DNA of 64,000 bases, from NCBI GenBank assembly GCA_026122225.1, contig JANEZZ010002761.1, positions 248,001 through 312,000 on the forward strand, read 5' to 3'. This document shows, in pieces, positions 22,826 to 35,660 of the stretch; position 1 is the stretch's first letter, and every line of letters starts with the position of its first letter. Source of the DNA: Heloderma charlesbogerti. Lineage: Eukaryota; Chordata; Lepidosauria; Squamata; Helodermatidae. Both the position numbers and the translations under genes were made by a program. A model generated the notes under the pieces. That model was not told the DNA's origin. It saw only the letters and a program-made list of their open reading frames with translations, and did not search any database.

Positions 22826-23133
22826 GGGCACCATCACATGAGGCTTTTATCGTTTACTTATGGTGGGTCACTCATGGAAGTTTGTGGGTCCTTTTCACAA
22901 CATCGTCAACCTCCAGGTCACATCCAGCAGTATTTCCCAGTTATTCCATATTAAAAGATCCAGAGATAATGAGGTATTTAAATATCCTGGCTTTGCCCTA
23001 CTGTGTACATTGTTCGCTCTATTAAACAGCCACTAGATGGTGCTGTTTCACTGAGATCTATGGAACACTGAAAATTAAAAACTTCCCCTCTCAGCAATCA
23101 CTGAGAGTTTTTTTCTTTAATGTAGAGATGCCC
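22826..23133. repeat. Non-autonomous DNA element, family B variant (copy 3)
   Basis: It begins 'gggcaccatcacatgaggct' and ends 'aatgtagagatgccc', so the ends match those at 1912-2298 in inverted-repeat form. The 5' 'ggcttttatc' and 'cacatgg'-type phrases agree, but the interior differs. It may be a deletion derivative. Confidence 0.55.
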
Positions 23134-24394
23134 TTTATTCTTAAGGGGCCAATCTACATAGCCAATTTAATGCAGTGGTAGAGCGCATTGGGGTCATTTG
23201 TGTCACCAGCCGTCCCACAGCATCTGTCCAAAAATGCGCATTTTCGGAAAGCCCTTTTACTCCGTTGTTTTTCTTAAATGCGGCTCTGGAGCACTTCCAC
23301 AGCAGTGTGCTCTGCCACCCCCATGTTAAATCCTGGGCATGTTTCTGTGACTTGCAAGTGATGTAGTCAAGGGGTGGGGCCACTCCTCCCCCCATTCCCT
23401 CTTTTTCCCCATTTGCAGTAGGGCTTCTTTCACAATAAGTAGCCTCCTTTTCCCATTTGTAATAGCAGCAGCACTATTTCATTCACAATAGTGGAGTAGC
23501 CCATTTACATATAGTGCACAATAACGAATACACTGAGCTGAAGGAGAAAGGGCAGCCAGTAGCAGCAGCCTGCAGCCTCAGTATTTCATAGTCGCATTAT
23601 TGTGATACATGTACAACTTCGCAGTGGCGTGATACACCTACAACAAAGGAATACCTAGAAGTGAAGGAGAGAGGGCAGCCAGCCTCAGTATTTCGCAATT
23701 GTGTGATACACCTACAACTAAGGAGTACCCAGAAGTGAAGGAGAAAGGACTGCTAATATAGCAAGGGAGTGTGGACAGGGCTGGGAACAAACCTCGCCAG
23801 TCAGAATTGGCTGGGTTGCCCCTTCAGAATAACACAGTAGATAGCAGCCGCTGATTCAGTCATGTTTCCCCTTCAGAATAGTCCCCTTCGTATGATTTTC
23901 CTGCGTGTTTGTGGGGAGGAGGAGGAGGAGGCTTAGTTCGGGTTGGGGCAGCAGCAGCAGTAGCCCAAACTGCTGACTTCAGAGCGCTAGCAGAGGGAGG
24001 CAATTCCTCCATGCAGGACCCAGGTGCCTCTTGTCTGCCTACCCATCTGTCTGTCCCCGGGCTTCAATATTGCTGGTTGACAGTTGGTGGATGTGAGGGG
24101 GAGAGGTGTAGGGTAAACTATCCGACATGTCTCATCTCTTCCGTTAAACTTCCCTGAGCAGTAGAGCATGGAGAAGGGCAGGAGCAAGCCTCTCTCACTG
24201 GCTGAGCAGCATCTATGGGGTTGATGACGTTCACTTCTACTAGCAGGACTCTGCCCATCCAACCGCAAAGTAAGGCAGATTAAAGTGCAGTTTGACCTGT
24301 GAAAAGTGAGTTTTAAGGTAGTGTTTACTCCTCATTTTTTGCTTCATGTGCCTGGGACAGACCAAAAGTGATATCATGAAAATCTGGACCTAGC
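23134..24394. other. Intron with a short tandem array
   Basis: From about 23537 to 23750 a unit with 'gaaggagaaagggcagccag' and 'cctcagtatttc' plus 'gtgatacacctacaac' is repeated two to three times. At 23150 'ggggccaatctacat' resembles the left terminus of the element at 36330. CAG-rich and GGA-rich runs occur near 23915-23960. No exon is seen. Confidence 0.4.
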
Positions 24395-24500
24395 TTCCTC
24401 TTGGGGAAGGGTTTCAGAAAGGGTTTCAGAAATGCTTTTGTAAACTGCCCAGAGAGGTTTGGCTATTGGGTGGTGTAGAAATTAAATAAATAAATAAAGC
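24395..24500 (+). mobile_element. L2-like LINE 3' tail
   Basis: 'gtaaactgcccagagaggtt' followed by 'gggtggtgtagaaattaaat' and an AAAT run is the standard L2-type tail on the + strand. Confidence 0.6.
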
Positions 24501-25600
24501 TGGATATTACTCCTAAAAGCCATGTCACGACTGCTTTCTTGGATGTCTCTTATTTTCTTCTCTTTTTGCCAGGGCTATGCTGAACAAAGTTAAAGTCCTT
24601 CTGGAAACAGGAGAGAAAGTGTTTTTCCTATGCAAGGAAGCTAACCATGCAACTGACTACTACCCACATAATAGTATGTTTCTCCTCATCCTTTGTGAAG
24701 AAAAGAAATAGGAGGATTTATGAACTCACTCAAATACCAAATATGATGATTCCTGACCCCAAAATCAGAACTGCTTAGCAGCTTGTATGGGAATAACTTC
24801 AGATAATACCTGATTAGTACAGAATAGATTCTCTGTTTCCATGTATTAACACTATACATAGTGTTATGCTTCAGCCAGCCACATACACACACACACACAC
24901 ACACACCTCAGCATGCCCTACTTGCAAAACTTCTGAAATTCCCACTCAGGATCCACAAAGTGATTATCCATTCAGTGGGGATTGATTTTATAGATGAAGT
25001 GTGTATTCAAGAACTGAACTAGTTCAGTCAGTACTGAGTTAATTCATATAAACTCACCACCTCAAAGTGCTAGATGTCAGCTTTAGTAGCTATGTCGGTA
25101 CAACAGGAAAATAATTGTTTTTATACATCGTCCACATATAGTGCATTTGATTCCAACAACAACTTGTTCTATAGGTCTGAGGAGAAGATCTTGCCTTCTT
25201 CCTGCCTAAATCCCTCTTTCAAAGGAGGAGGAATGGCGCTATGTAGATGTTACAGAGCCCTCAGTTTCCTCAGAGTTCTAAAAAGTCTAAATCTTGTTCA
25301 TATCAGCTGAACAATCTTCTTCAAGTTCTGGGGTTCCTGGCTACTTGGATCTGAGACCATAGTCTGACTTATCTGTCCCATGGTCATTTCCCAGTGACAG
25401 GCACTACAGTTCGTTCTTTGGAAAGTTCTGCACAAGTTCTGGACTTGTCTTTCAGTTAAGTTAGCACATAGGGCAGAAATCTGCAGACCTGTCCATACAG
25501 TAGGTATTGCATCAATACATTTGCCTTCTCTGATGCAAATGATCTAGTATTTTCTAGAACTCAGACATATAGACTGCTTCATCCTGGAACCAAAGGAAAA
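24501..25600. other. Intron, nothing recognised
   Basis: It holds an (AC)n microsatellite at about 24882-24906. There is no Gly-X-Y exon and no repeat that I can name. Confidence 0.35.
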
Positions 25601-26065
25601 TTTAAACTTACTGTAAATTTTCATTCTCAAGGGTTCTGGGGTGGGGCTGTCTTCTCACCCATATTGCGAGAGAGAGAGGGAGAGAGAGAGCGAATGAACA
25701 CAACAAGCAGAAGCCAGCAGCCTCTGGGTTGTTGTTGTTTTTGGATGTCTGAATTGTCAGCTTCCAACTTAGATATTCTGAATCCAGTGGGATTTCCTAA
25801 TGCTTCTCTTTCTGCAGTGTGTGCCAGTTAGTGCACTTACGTGTCAAAGGGTTTTCTTGTGTTTTCTAAAAAATACTTTTCACTTGTTAGGGCTAAGAAG
25901 GGGTTTTCTTCCAGGCTTGGTCTGTGAGCTGAGGGGAAGTCCTTCTCCTTAGTGTGATTTCTTGCTGGGGCCCTGTCTGCCAACCAGGAGGAGGGGCTTC
26001 CCCAAACAGATAGACTGCCCCACCCAGGAACCCCTGAGAATAGAATTTTACGGTTAAGGTCAAAT
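25601..26065. repeat. Element with long inverted terminal repeats
   Basis: The left end (25601-25655) and the reversed right end (26013-26065) match over about 55 bp with gaps and mismatches ('ttctcaagggttctggggtg' against 'ttctcaggggttcctgggtg'). A GA-rich microsatellite lies near 25664-25692. The pattern 'cttac.gtaaaattc.attctc' recalls the inverted ends of the DIRS copy at 50501-54240, so a non-autonomous DIRS derivative is possible. A partial copy lies at 17835-17925. Confidence 0.5.
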
Positions 26066-27956
26066 ATTCCTTTTGCTATATTAGTATTACCTACCTTTGC
26101 TGTACCAGCGAGAAAGAAATTCTAGATGAAAAGTAATCCTTTCCCAAATTGTCTTGTCTGTTCATAGGACTAATATGCAGTACTTACTGGGGATAGAACA
26201 CAGGAGTACATAGTTAAAAGGTGGTTTAGTGGATTGTTTTAAATATGTCACATAAATGCATGGGGCTGGAGAAGCAGGCTTAAGTAGTCTGGTCAGCTCA
26301 GGTCTCTCAAGCAGGGTAGATAAAATTTGATGATCTTTTAATATTAAAAATAATGTTTTTATTTAAATCAGATTTTTTATTTTTAAAATAATAAAACAGT
26401 AACTTTTTATTTAACAAATTACATAATTACGATTACGTTTTATCATAAACATGCTAACTCTATACTCACAGACTCATAAAAATGAACTAAGGGCTGTGTC
26501 ATGCTCATATACACTGGTAGACAATTCAGTCAAATATGGGCACTGATTTTAATTTCTCATCTAATGAAAATGGCTCTGTCCAGCCTAAGTACAAGGTCTT
26601 GCTTCTTAACAGTTCTGGGTATTCAGTTTCTGTCTTCTGACAAAAGTTACAATCGCAAAGACACAGGCTGGATTAGATTGTTGTTCTGTGCTTATGTGGT
26701 GGTGGAGGTGGGCCAAGCAAGGCAGGGGAGCTAGTTAGGACAGAGAGACAATATAGCAGAGTTGATTTTAAAAATCTGTGATTTGAAAATATCTATAGAA
26801 TTTTTTAAAAAAATTAATTTAGACATTCTGTTTTTTAAAAATGTACAAATTAGTTTTCTCTTAAATAATAACTAAGCTAACATTTATGTAATTTGGATAT
26901 AAGCATGTTACCCGTACAGCTAATATCTAAATCAATCAATGCATTAACTTCAGTTAAAGGAAGCTTTTCTGTGAAAATGAAGAACTAATCCAATCATTTC
27001 TCAAATAATTGTCCAATATACATCTCTCCCTACCAAACATAGGCATATCATTTTCACCTCATGAAAATAAATTGTTCTAGTCTGCCCAATAACTATCAAA
27101 CCTTGCTTCAACCTATCAGTCATGGGCATTTGATTTTTTACAAAATTGTCCAGGGTGCATCTGCATATACTTAGGCTACAATCCTATATCCATTTGCCTG
27201 AGAACTCAATGGAACTTATTTCTGAGTAAGGAAGACAGAGAAATATCAGAAGGAACCAGTTAATTATAAAGTGGGTATAATTGTGAATAAACACCAAAAA
27301 ATATAGTACCTTTGTTAAAAAAACGATTGTTACAGTTGTGGTTAGTGGAATGATGATAGTGGTTTGTTAATGAGATCTCTGGATTGTATTCCGTTTCCGT
27401 CAAAACTTTTGTCAAAATGAAATTGAAAACAAAACATTCCTCCATTGAAACTACTTTTCTCATGGAGGGCAGCTGATATCACAGCTTTTCAGGAGTAAAT
27501 CCCCCCACCCCAAATATCAGGAAATGAAAAACAAGTGGGCAGCTATCTTTTCTGTTGCTTTCACGCTTTTGAAAATAGAACGTTCCAACCAACAAACAAG
27601 TACAATAGACTGGTGAAGTCCAAACCCAATTAGTTACTTCAAGTCTGACACAGGAGCTCAGAATCATCTTGATACCATAGAAAGCAATTTGGCTACCAAA
27701 GAGCTGAAAGCCATTTAATTAAAGAAATGTAAGAGGGATGAATTGGATTCCACCAGTAAGAGATTTATCCTGGTTTGAAGTGTATGTTCAAATACCAGGA
27801 TGAACTTAGGGATGAAAGTTCAAATACCAGGATGAAAAAGGACCTCCTGGTAAAGGAAAAAGGACCAATCACAATTGGGTGGATCCTCAAAGGAGGCAGA
27901 CTTAGTAGTTAATTTTTCATCATACCTCTGAGCCAGGATGAACTTAGATGGTTGAA
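26066..27956. other. AT-rich intron with one family A remnant
   Basis: 27172-27230 is a truncated family A repeat ('ctacaatcctat', 'aactcaatggaacttatttc'). At 27770-27850 the phrase 'caaataccaggatga' occurs as a short local duplication. I see nothing else. Confidence 0.4.
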
Positions 27957-27959
27957 TAA

Positions 27960-28401
27960 GGGAGCAATCCTATGGCGATAGGTGGCTGTCTCTGAACTTG
28001 GTGGCAACTGCCTATCCAATGCAGGGTGGGCACAGCTCGGAGGGGGTCTTTGCCTCTGCGCTCTGGCCGCCCTGCTTTTGCGGCTAGATGGACGATTTCA
28101 GCTGTCTAGCCGCAGCACTTCAGAGTGGGGGGGGGCAGCGGATGACACTTAGGAAGCATTGTACCAGCTCTTCCGGGTTCCCCACCCCTCCCAACCCCCG
28201 GGAATGCCCCCTTTCCTCCCGCTCTGCGCTGCTCTTTTAAGCCCAGAGCCCAGGATGATCCGCGCTGCCTATAAGGCAGCGGGGGAGGAGGAGGGGTTTT
28301 CTGGGAACTAACCTCAGAGCACAGGCTCTGAGGTAGGTTCCCGAAAACCAAATAATCCTATGGCCATCCAGCTGCTGTCTAGTGGCCATAGGATTGCACC
28401 C
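27960..28401. mobile_element. Harbinger-like MITE, family C (copy 2)
   Basis: A 442-bp element with inverted ends (GGGAGCAATCCTATGGC / GCCATAGGATTGCACCC). It is flanked by TAA at 27957-27959 and at 28402-28404. A 3-bp TWA duplication is the hallmark of PIF/Harbinger transposition. The interior is GC-rich, with no transposase. Confidence 0.75.
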
Positions 28402-28878
28402 TAAGGGACTTTATTTTATGCCAACTCCAAGGTATAATGCCTTAAAGGTCAGGACTGACATTTTCAAGCTTATCAGAACAGTGTCCACTGTTCACTGCAG
28501 CCCGGAGGGCCAGCAAGTGGGGGGAGTTTGGCTGGGGCCTGGAGAACCTGAACTGGGATGGGTTCTCACATCCCTAGTTTCTGGTGGACAGAATTAGGGG
28601 TAATAAGGATATTAAATGGATACTCATAGGCAAGAGAGAATTTAAACTGAACCTATATGCAGATGACTATTTATGTCAGGAAATTCAGAACAGGGAATAA
28701 AGGAGCTGATAAGAGAATTAAAAGAATTTCAACAGGTGGCAGGACTAAAGGTTAATACAAAGAAATCTGATTTGATGTGTCTGAATATAGGACCATGAGA
28801 AGAAGTAGAAATTTCAAAAATTACAGGTATCCTTTTAGTAACAAAAGCATTTAGATATTTAGGAGTTTAAGTCCCTAA

Positions 28879-29312
28879 GGGCACAGTCCTATTCAGACAG
28901 GCGGTCGCCTCTGAACTTGGAGGCCACTGCCTATCCAATGCAGGACAGGAGAAGGACAGAGGGGATTGTTCCCTCCGCTCTTCTCCTGCCCTGCATTTTT
29001 GGTTAGACAGCCGATTGCGGCTGTCTAGCTGTGGGAGGGCAGAGCTGGGGAGGAGGCTGTTGTGTCGTACAGGCATTTCCACCCTCCCCGCCCTGGAACA
29101 CCCTCCAGGAACGCCCCTTTTCAGCTGCACCGTGCTCATCTTGCGAGTGCAGAGCATGGGGCTGTTCCGTCCTGCCTTGGAGGCAGCATGGAAGTGCGGC
29201 GAGGTCGGTTCTCTGGAACTGATCTCGCAGCACAGGCTTCGAGGTCAGTTCCTGGAAAACCAGATATCCTATGGCTGTCTAGCCACGGTCTAGTGGCCAT
29301 AGGATTGCTCCC
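28879..29312. mobile_element. Harbinger-like MITE, family C (copy 3), inside L1
   Basis: 434 bp, flanked by TAA at 28876-28878 and 29313-29315, with ends GGGCACAGTCCTAT and ATAGGATTGCTCCC. It is in the same orientation as copy 2, only 477 bp away, but it is a separate insertion because it interrupts L1 coding sequence. Confidence 0.78.
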
Positions 29313-30106
29313 TAAAAGACCGAAGAATGTGCTGAAAGTAAATTATAGGAACTTATGTAAGGAAATAAAGAATGACATAGCCAGATGGGAAAAGATAAAT
29401 TTAACACTTTCTGGTCGGATTATGAGTATAAAAATAATGGTATTCCCCAAATTTATTTATCTTCTTAATATGCTTCCACAAGAAATTCCATTTAAACATG
29501 GCAAAACAGCATAGAAAAATTTATTCTTAAGACTAAAAGGCCACAGCAAAGCTTTTCAGATACACATGTATGCAAGAAGGAGGATGGGGTATACCATATT
29601 TAAAAACTTATTAAGATGTGTACCAAGCAAGACATATGTTAATAATAATGAAGGAAGGGGCAAGGGTAAATTGGATAGAAATAGAAAGGGAATTGATGGG
29701 ATTAAAGGAAGAGAAATTACAAAATATGTTTTATATTAAAAAGTATATAAAACAGCAAATAAGAAACAACAGAAGTACAATAAAAGGATTATTAAAAGCA
29801 TGGAACTTCAGGAAAGAGAAACTAATGCCAGGGTTTTCTCCACAAATACCAGTTTGGGCGCACCCAGAGTTTGATATAAAAGGGAAAGCAGTGGGGAAAA
29901 ATAAGTTTAAAGAAATCAGATTGACCCAAATTAGAATTTTTTTCTTATGAACAGCAGAAACCTATAACATAAGAAATATGGGATAATCGTGTACAAAGTA
30001 TGGGAATGTCCTGGTTAGTGTGGCAAATCAGTAAATTTATGAGAATTAGAAGGATAACAAGGCAAAGTACAAGAGATTTAACAGAATTGGAAAAAATGTA
30101 GATGAT

Positions 30107-33100
30107 TGCGGCCCAGATAGTTTTCTCATCCATCCTTCCAGTAGTTAGAAGAGGGATAGAAAGGGAACGAAAAATACTCCGGGTGAATGACTGGCTACAA
30201 AGGTGGTGCCGACGAGAGAGATTCGGATTCTGGGACGATGGGCTATACTTCCTGGAAGATGGGCTATTGGCAAGGGACGGGTTGCACCTCACAAAGGATG
30301 GGAAGAATGTGTTTGGCCACAGCATGAAGAACTTCACCAGGAGGGCTTTAAACTGAATCCTACGGGGAAGGGAGATGTAAAGTTGGGGGTATCAATGGAT
30401 GAAGGCTCATGCACTGCAACGGAGAGAACAGCTCTGATAGCACCCAATAATAGTCTTCAGACACATGTAGGAAGAAAGCCAGACTATGAAGCACATGGTC
30501 TTCGATGTCTATATACTAATGCCCAGATTATGGGAAACAGAACGAACTTGAACTCTTAATACAGGAGGGAAATTATGACTTGATAGGTATAACTGAGACT
30601 TGGTGGGATGATTCTCATGACTGGAATACGGCAATTGAAGGATATAACTTGTTCAAAAAGAACAGAAGGAACAGAAAGGGAGGTGGGGCTGCACTGTATG
30701 TGAAAAATACATATCTCTGCACAGAAATACAGGAGGAGGAGCTTGGTAGCCCCATCGAGAGCATCTGGATCAAAATAAATGGAGCAAAGAATAAAAGGAA
30801 CCTGGTGGTCGGAGTCTACTACCGGCCACCCAACCAAGGAGAAGACAAGGATGAAACTTTTGAAAAGCAAATAGCCAGTGTTTTAAGGAAGCATGATGTA
30901 GTAGTAATGGGGGACTTCAATTTCCCCGATATTTGTTGGGAGACAAATTCTGCAAAACATGGCCCCTCCAGGAACTTCCTGACTTGTGTGGCGGATAACT
31001 TCCTCCTACAGAAAGTAGAGGAAGGAACTAGAGGATCGCCTATCCTTGACTTGATCCTAACCAACAGAGATGACTTAGTGGATAAAGGAGCAGTTACAGA
31101 AACTCTGGGGGAAAGCGACCATGTTGTACTTGAGTTCTTGTTTCTAAGGGAAGCAAAAGCCGAGTGTAGTCAAACGCGTACCCTGGATTTTAGGAAAGCT
31201 GATTTTCATAAACTCAGAACGATGATCAGTAAGGTCCCATGGCAAATGGCGCTAACGAGAAAAGGAGTCCAAGATGGGTGGGAGCTTTTAAAAAAGGAAA
31301 TTCTCAAGGCACAATCACAAACAATTCCAACAAGAAGAAAAGGTGGGAGACAACCGAAGAAGCCAATGTGGCTTCACAAAAAGCTTAGGGATGACCTGAA
31401 AATAAAACAGGACACATACAGGAAGTGGAAAGAAGGCCAAGTAACAAAGGAAGAGTACAGGCAGATAGCACAGAATTGCAGGGATGGCGTCAGGAAGGCT
31501 AAAGCTGAGAACAAGCTGAGGTTAACAAGGGATGCTAAAAAGAACAAAAAGGCTTTCTTTAGCTGCATGCATAGTAAAAGGCAGAGGAAAGAAATGGTTA
31601 TTCAGCTATTAAATAAGGATGGAAAAATGATAACAGATGACAAAGAAAAGGCAGAGGTGCTCAATTCCTACTTTGGCTCAGTCTTGTCCCAAAAGAGGGT
31701 CTATGACCCCCCTGGCAAAGCTGAAGTACAGGCTGAAGGGGCAGGATTGCAGCTTGAGATTGATAGGCATATGGTTTGAATAGGCATATTACTTTGAATG
31801 AGTTCAAATCTCCAGGGCCAGATGAACTGCATCCTAGAGGAATAAAGGAACTGGCAGAAGAACTCTCAGAACCACTGTCTATTCTCTTTGAGCAGTCATG
31901 GAGGACGGGTGAAGTGCCACATGACTGGAGGAGGGCTAATTTTGTCCCTATCTTCAAAAAGGGGAAAATGAGGAACCTGGGAACTACAGACCAGTCAGTC
32001 TGACATCAATCCCTGGGAAAATTCTGGAGCCCATTCTAAAGCAATCCATCTGTAAGCACCTTGAAAACAATGCAGTGATTACTCAAAGCCAACATGGATT
32101 TGTCAAGAATAAATCCTGCCAGACAAATCTGATCTCATTTTTTTTATCAAGTAACCTCCCTTGTGCACCGTGGGAATGCTGTGGACATCATATACCTTGA
32201 CTTCAGCAAAGCTTTCGACAAAGTGCCCCATGATATCCTGATGAGCAAACTAGCTCAAAGTGGGCTAGATGAAACAACGATCCGGTGGATCCACAGTTGG
32301 CTACAGAACGGACTCAAAGAGTGCTTATCAATGGGATCTTCTCAAACTGGGGAGAGGTAATGAGCGGGTACCGCAGGGTTCAGTCCTGGGCCCAGTGCTC
32401 TTCAACATTTGTATTAATGACTTGGAGGAGGAGGTGCAGGGAACGCTGATCACATTTGCAGATGACACAAAATTGGGCGGGATAGCTAATACTTTGGAAG
32501 ACAGAAACAAAATTCAAAGTGATCTGGATAGACTGGAGTGCTGGGCAGAAAACAACAGAATGAAATTTAACAAGGATAAATGCCAAGTTTTGCACCTAGG
32601 AAAAAGAAACCAAATGCACACTTACAAGATGGGGAATACTTGGCTCAACAATACTACAAGTGGGAAGGATCTTGGAATTGTTGCAGATTACATGAATATG
32701 AGCCAGCAATGGGATGTGGCTGCAAAAAAGGCAAATGCTCTTTTGGGCTAGATTAATAGAAGTATAGCTTCCAAATCCTGTGAAGTCCTAGTTCCCCTCT
32801 ACTCAGCAGTGGTTAGGCCTCATCTGGAGTACTGTGTCCAGTTCTGGGCACCACACTTTAAGAAGGATGCAGACAAGCTGGAGAGGGTTCAGAGGAGGGC
32901 AACAAAGATGATCAGGGGACTGGAAACAAAGCCCTATGAGGAGAGACTGAAAGAACTGGGCATGTTTAGCCTTGAGAAGAGAAGACTGAGGGGAGATATA
33001 ATAGCACTCTTCAAGTACTTGAAAGGTTGTCACAGAGGGAAGGCCAGGATCTCTTCTCGATCATCCCAGAGTGCAGTTGGAGCAATACGACAATGGAACC

Positions 33101-33262
33101 AATTCCCTAGGGTGGGCTCTCTCACACTGGAGGCGTTCAAAACGAGGCTGGACAACAATTTGTCAGGGATGCCCTGACTTGGATTCCTGCATTGAGCAGG
33201 GGGTTGGACTCGATGGCCTTGTAGGCCCCTTCCATCCCTACTATTGTATGATTCTATGATTC
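30107..33262 (+). mobile_element. CR1 LINE, most complete copy (ORF1 end plus ORF2)
   Basis: It begins in the esterase domain of ORF1 (the DGLHLTKDG block near 30275). ORF2 follows from about 30490. The endonuclease is nearly intact in the 399-aa frame 30580-31779, with ITETWW, GVYYRPPNQ, MGDFNFPDI and ESDHVVL motifs. The reverse transcriptase comes next in broken frames: DFSKAFDKVPHDIL near 32200, and the catalytic TFADDTKLGG near 32455. The 3' end is 'tgtatgattctatgattcta' at 33262. Stops near 31779 and frameshifts near 31960 and 32350 disable it. It is inserted in an L1. Confidence 0.93.
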
Positions 33263-34209
33263 TAATGATAAATTAGAAGATAAGGGTATAATAACCCAAA
33301 TATATAAAATTCTGATAAAGCAGGAGATAATGAGGAATGTAACAATAAAGCAGATATGGGAAAGAGATATTGTTGAGGAGAAAGAGGAAGAAGATTGGAA
33401 ACAACTTTTAGATAGATTTCCCTTTCAAGCAATATCCATCAAAATAAAAGAAGGTGGATTAAAGTTGGTTCAGAAGTGCTATTTGACACCACTGAAGTTA
33501 GCAAAACTGAATAAGAATCTATCACCTTTGTATTGGAGAGGATGTGGAATTAACGTCACTCAAATACATATGTGGTGGGAATGTAGGCAGGTTAGAAAAT
33601 TCTGGAACAAGGTATTTCAAGAAATAGAAAGAATTACTCATCAAGAGATTTGTAAAACACCAGAATTAGCTTTAATGAATATGTTTGTAAAAGAAAATAG
33701 GTTAGAGAAAAACATTAACTGGTTTCTTGTTAAAAGCCGTGAGGCAATTAATTGCAAGTAATTGCAAGTAATTGGAAGACAGTCGGGATGCTGACAGTAC
33801 CTTTGTGGAAAAAGAAAATCTGGGACATAGCAATAAATGAAAAATTGACACACAAGCTAAGAATGCACAGAGGAATAAAGAAAAGAGACACCTTCAAGAA
33901 GAACTGGCAAAAATATGTAGAAAAAAAGATTTGAATAGAACAGCCTTCATAGAAGCTTTTAGAAATTTGTGGGTATCATGAAAAGGAGAAGGTAATAAAG
34001 GAATGAAACAGGAGGAATTAATATAATACCCTGGAATAGAAATAGAAAATAAAGGAGAGGAGAAGAAGAATCTCGAAACTGTTTGAACAGGGGGAGGGAT
34101 GGGGGGGATTTTGAATCAATATTAATGTGTTTTTGCAATTCTTTTGAAAAAAAATACCTGAGGATATGGACAAGTTGCTTGGAGCGATATTGCCCACCAC
34201 ATACTTCTT

Positions 34210-35660
34210 AGACTCATGTCCATCATAGCTTATAAAAGCTGCTAGAGGACAGCTGGCCGAATGGGTAGTGGAAGTTGTAAATGCCTCCTTGAGGGACAGA
34301 CATGTTCTAGTCTAAAGGAGGTCTTGATTAAATAAATCATCATTGGCTTCCACCACTCTAGATAATTACTGGGCAGGCTCAAATTTGCATTTTTTGAGCA
34401 AGGTCTTAAAGCAGGTGATGATGGTATCGCAACTCCACATTTTCTGGGATGAAGCTGGTTATCTAGATCCCTTCCAATCTGGTTTCAGGCTCAGTTTTGG
34501 GACAGAAACAGCCTTGGTCAACTTGGTAGATGACCTATGCTAGGAAACGAACAGGGGGAATGTGTGTCCCTGTTGGCTCTGCTGGATCTCTTAGCAGTAT
34601 TAGTTAACATTTACCATGGTATACTCCTGAGATGTCAGGCTGATATGGGACGTGGAGGCATAATTCTATAGTGATTCTAGTTTTATTTGGCTGAGCATTT
34701 CCAGAAGGACATGCTGGGGAACTATTGCCCAAACCTTTGGCCTGTGGGGTTCCTCATGATTCTATTTATTCCCTGTGCTTTTTAATGTATACATGAGGCT
34801 GCTGGGGGAGGACATTCAGAGTTTTGGATTTGATGATAGATACCCTGATGTCAAGGAGGTTGTGGAAGTCCTTAATTATTGCCTGGATGCAGTAAGGAAT
34901 TGGATGTGAGTGAACAAACTGAGGCTCAGTCCAGACAAGACAGAGGTAATGTTGATCAGTAGACATCCTGACTTGGGATTGGGGGCACAACCTGTTCTGG
35001 ATGAGGTAGCACCGCCTCTGAAAGATCCCTCTAAAAGATGCATACTCTGAAGGTATGCTCCTTCAGAGTACTCTTGGATCTGGCGTTGCTCCTGGAAGGT
35101 CAGGTGGTAGCAATGGCCAGAAGTGCCATTGCCCATTTTTATCTGGTGCACCAGTTGCATCCTTTCTTGGGGAAGGGAGATCTGGCCACAGTAATACATG
35201 CTGTAATCACCTCTTGTTTCGATTATTGTAATGCATTCTTTGTGGAATGAAAAGTGTTCAGAAACTACAGTTAGAGCAAAATGCAGCCATTAGACTTCTG
35301 TCAAGAGTGTGCTTGACAAAAACACACATGACCACATTACACATGTGGTGGGTACTCAAGTCAGGGGCTTTTTGATAGCAGCACCCCAATTATGGAACTC
35401 CCTTCTGAGGGACATGAGATTGGCTCCTTCCACGTTCTACTTTAGATAGGTAATAAAGACTGTCATGTTCAGCCAGGCTTGTTCTGTCAAACTTTTAATG
35501 TTTAATGTTTTGCCATGCTTTAATTTTAATGCTGTTCATAACTTTTATTGTATGGTTTTGTTCCTTGGGTTTTATGTGGAGTTTTTATGCTTTTATTATA
35601 CATTACCCCAAGTGCCTCCTGGGCAGAGGGTACAATTTTATATATCTAATACATAAATTA
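34210..35660 (+). mobile_element. L2-clade LINE fragment
   Basis: Reverse-transcriptase phrases appear in order: YLDPFQSGFRLSFGTETAL near 34450, 'NKLRLSPDKTEVMLIS' near 34915, and 'ATVIHAVITSCFDYCNAFF' near 35195. An AT-rich tail to about 35660 closes it. Many stops are present. It ends about 40 bp before a collagen exon, so the LINE tail abuts the branch-point and acceptor region. Confidence 0.8.

Larger units (their letters stand above)
28600..34165 (+). mobile_element. L1-clade LINE ORF2, split by a MITE and a CR1
   Basis: Three pieces of one L1 ORF2 lie in order. The first, 28600-28875, has the catalytic LNLYADDYLCQ. The second, 29313-30100, has the palm/thumb phrase IMVFPKFIYLLNMLP. The third, 33266-34165, has the C-terminal cysteine-region relative IHMWWECRQVRKFW. 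The first break is the family C MITE (28879-29312) and the second is the CR1 (30107-33262). The 3' end near 34165 follows a G-rich stretch and an A-run. Stops and frameshifts make it inactive. Confidence 0.85.

Noticed and set aside
28500..29514. GC-rich blocks with ATG frames as possible first exons or CpG islands
   Set aside because: They coincide with family C MITEs bounded by TAA duplications.
30580..31779. A 399-aa open frame that could be taken as a host gene
   Set aside because: It has the endonuclease and early reverse-transcriptase motifs of CR1 ORF2, and the rest of the LINE follows in broken frames.
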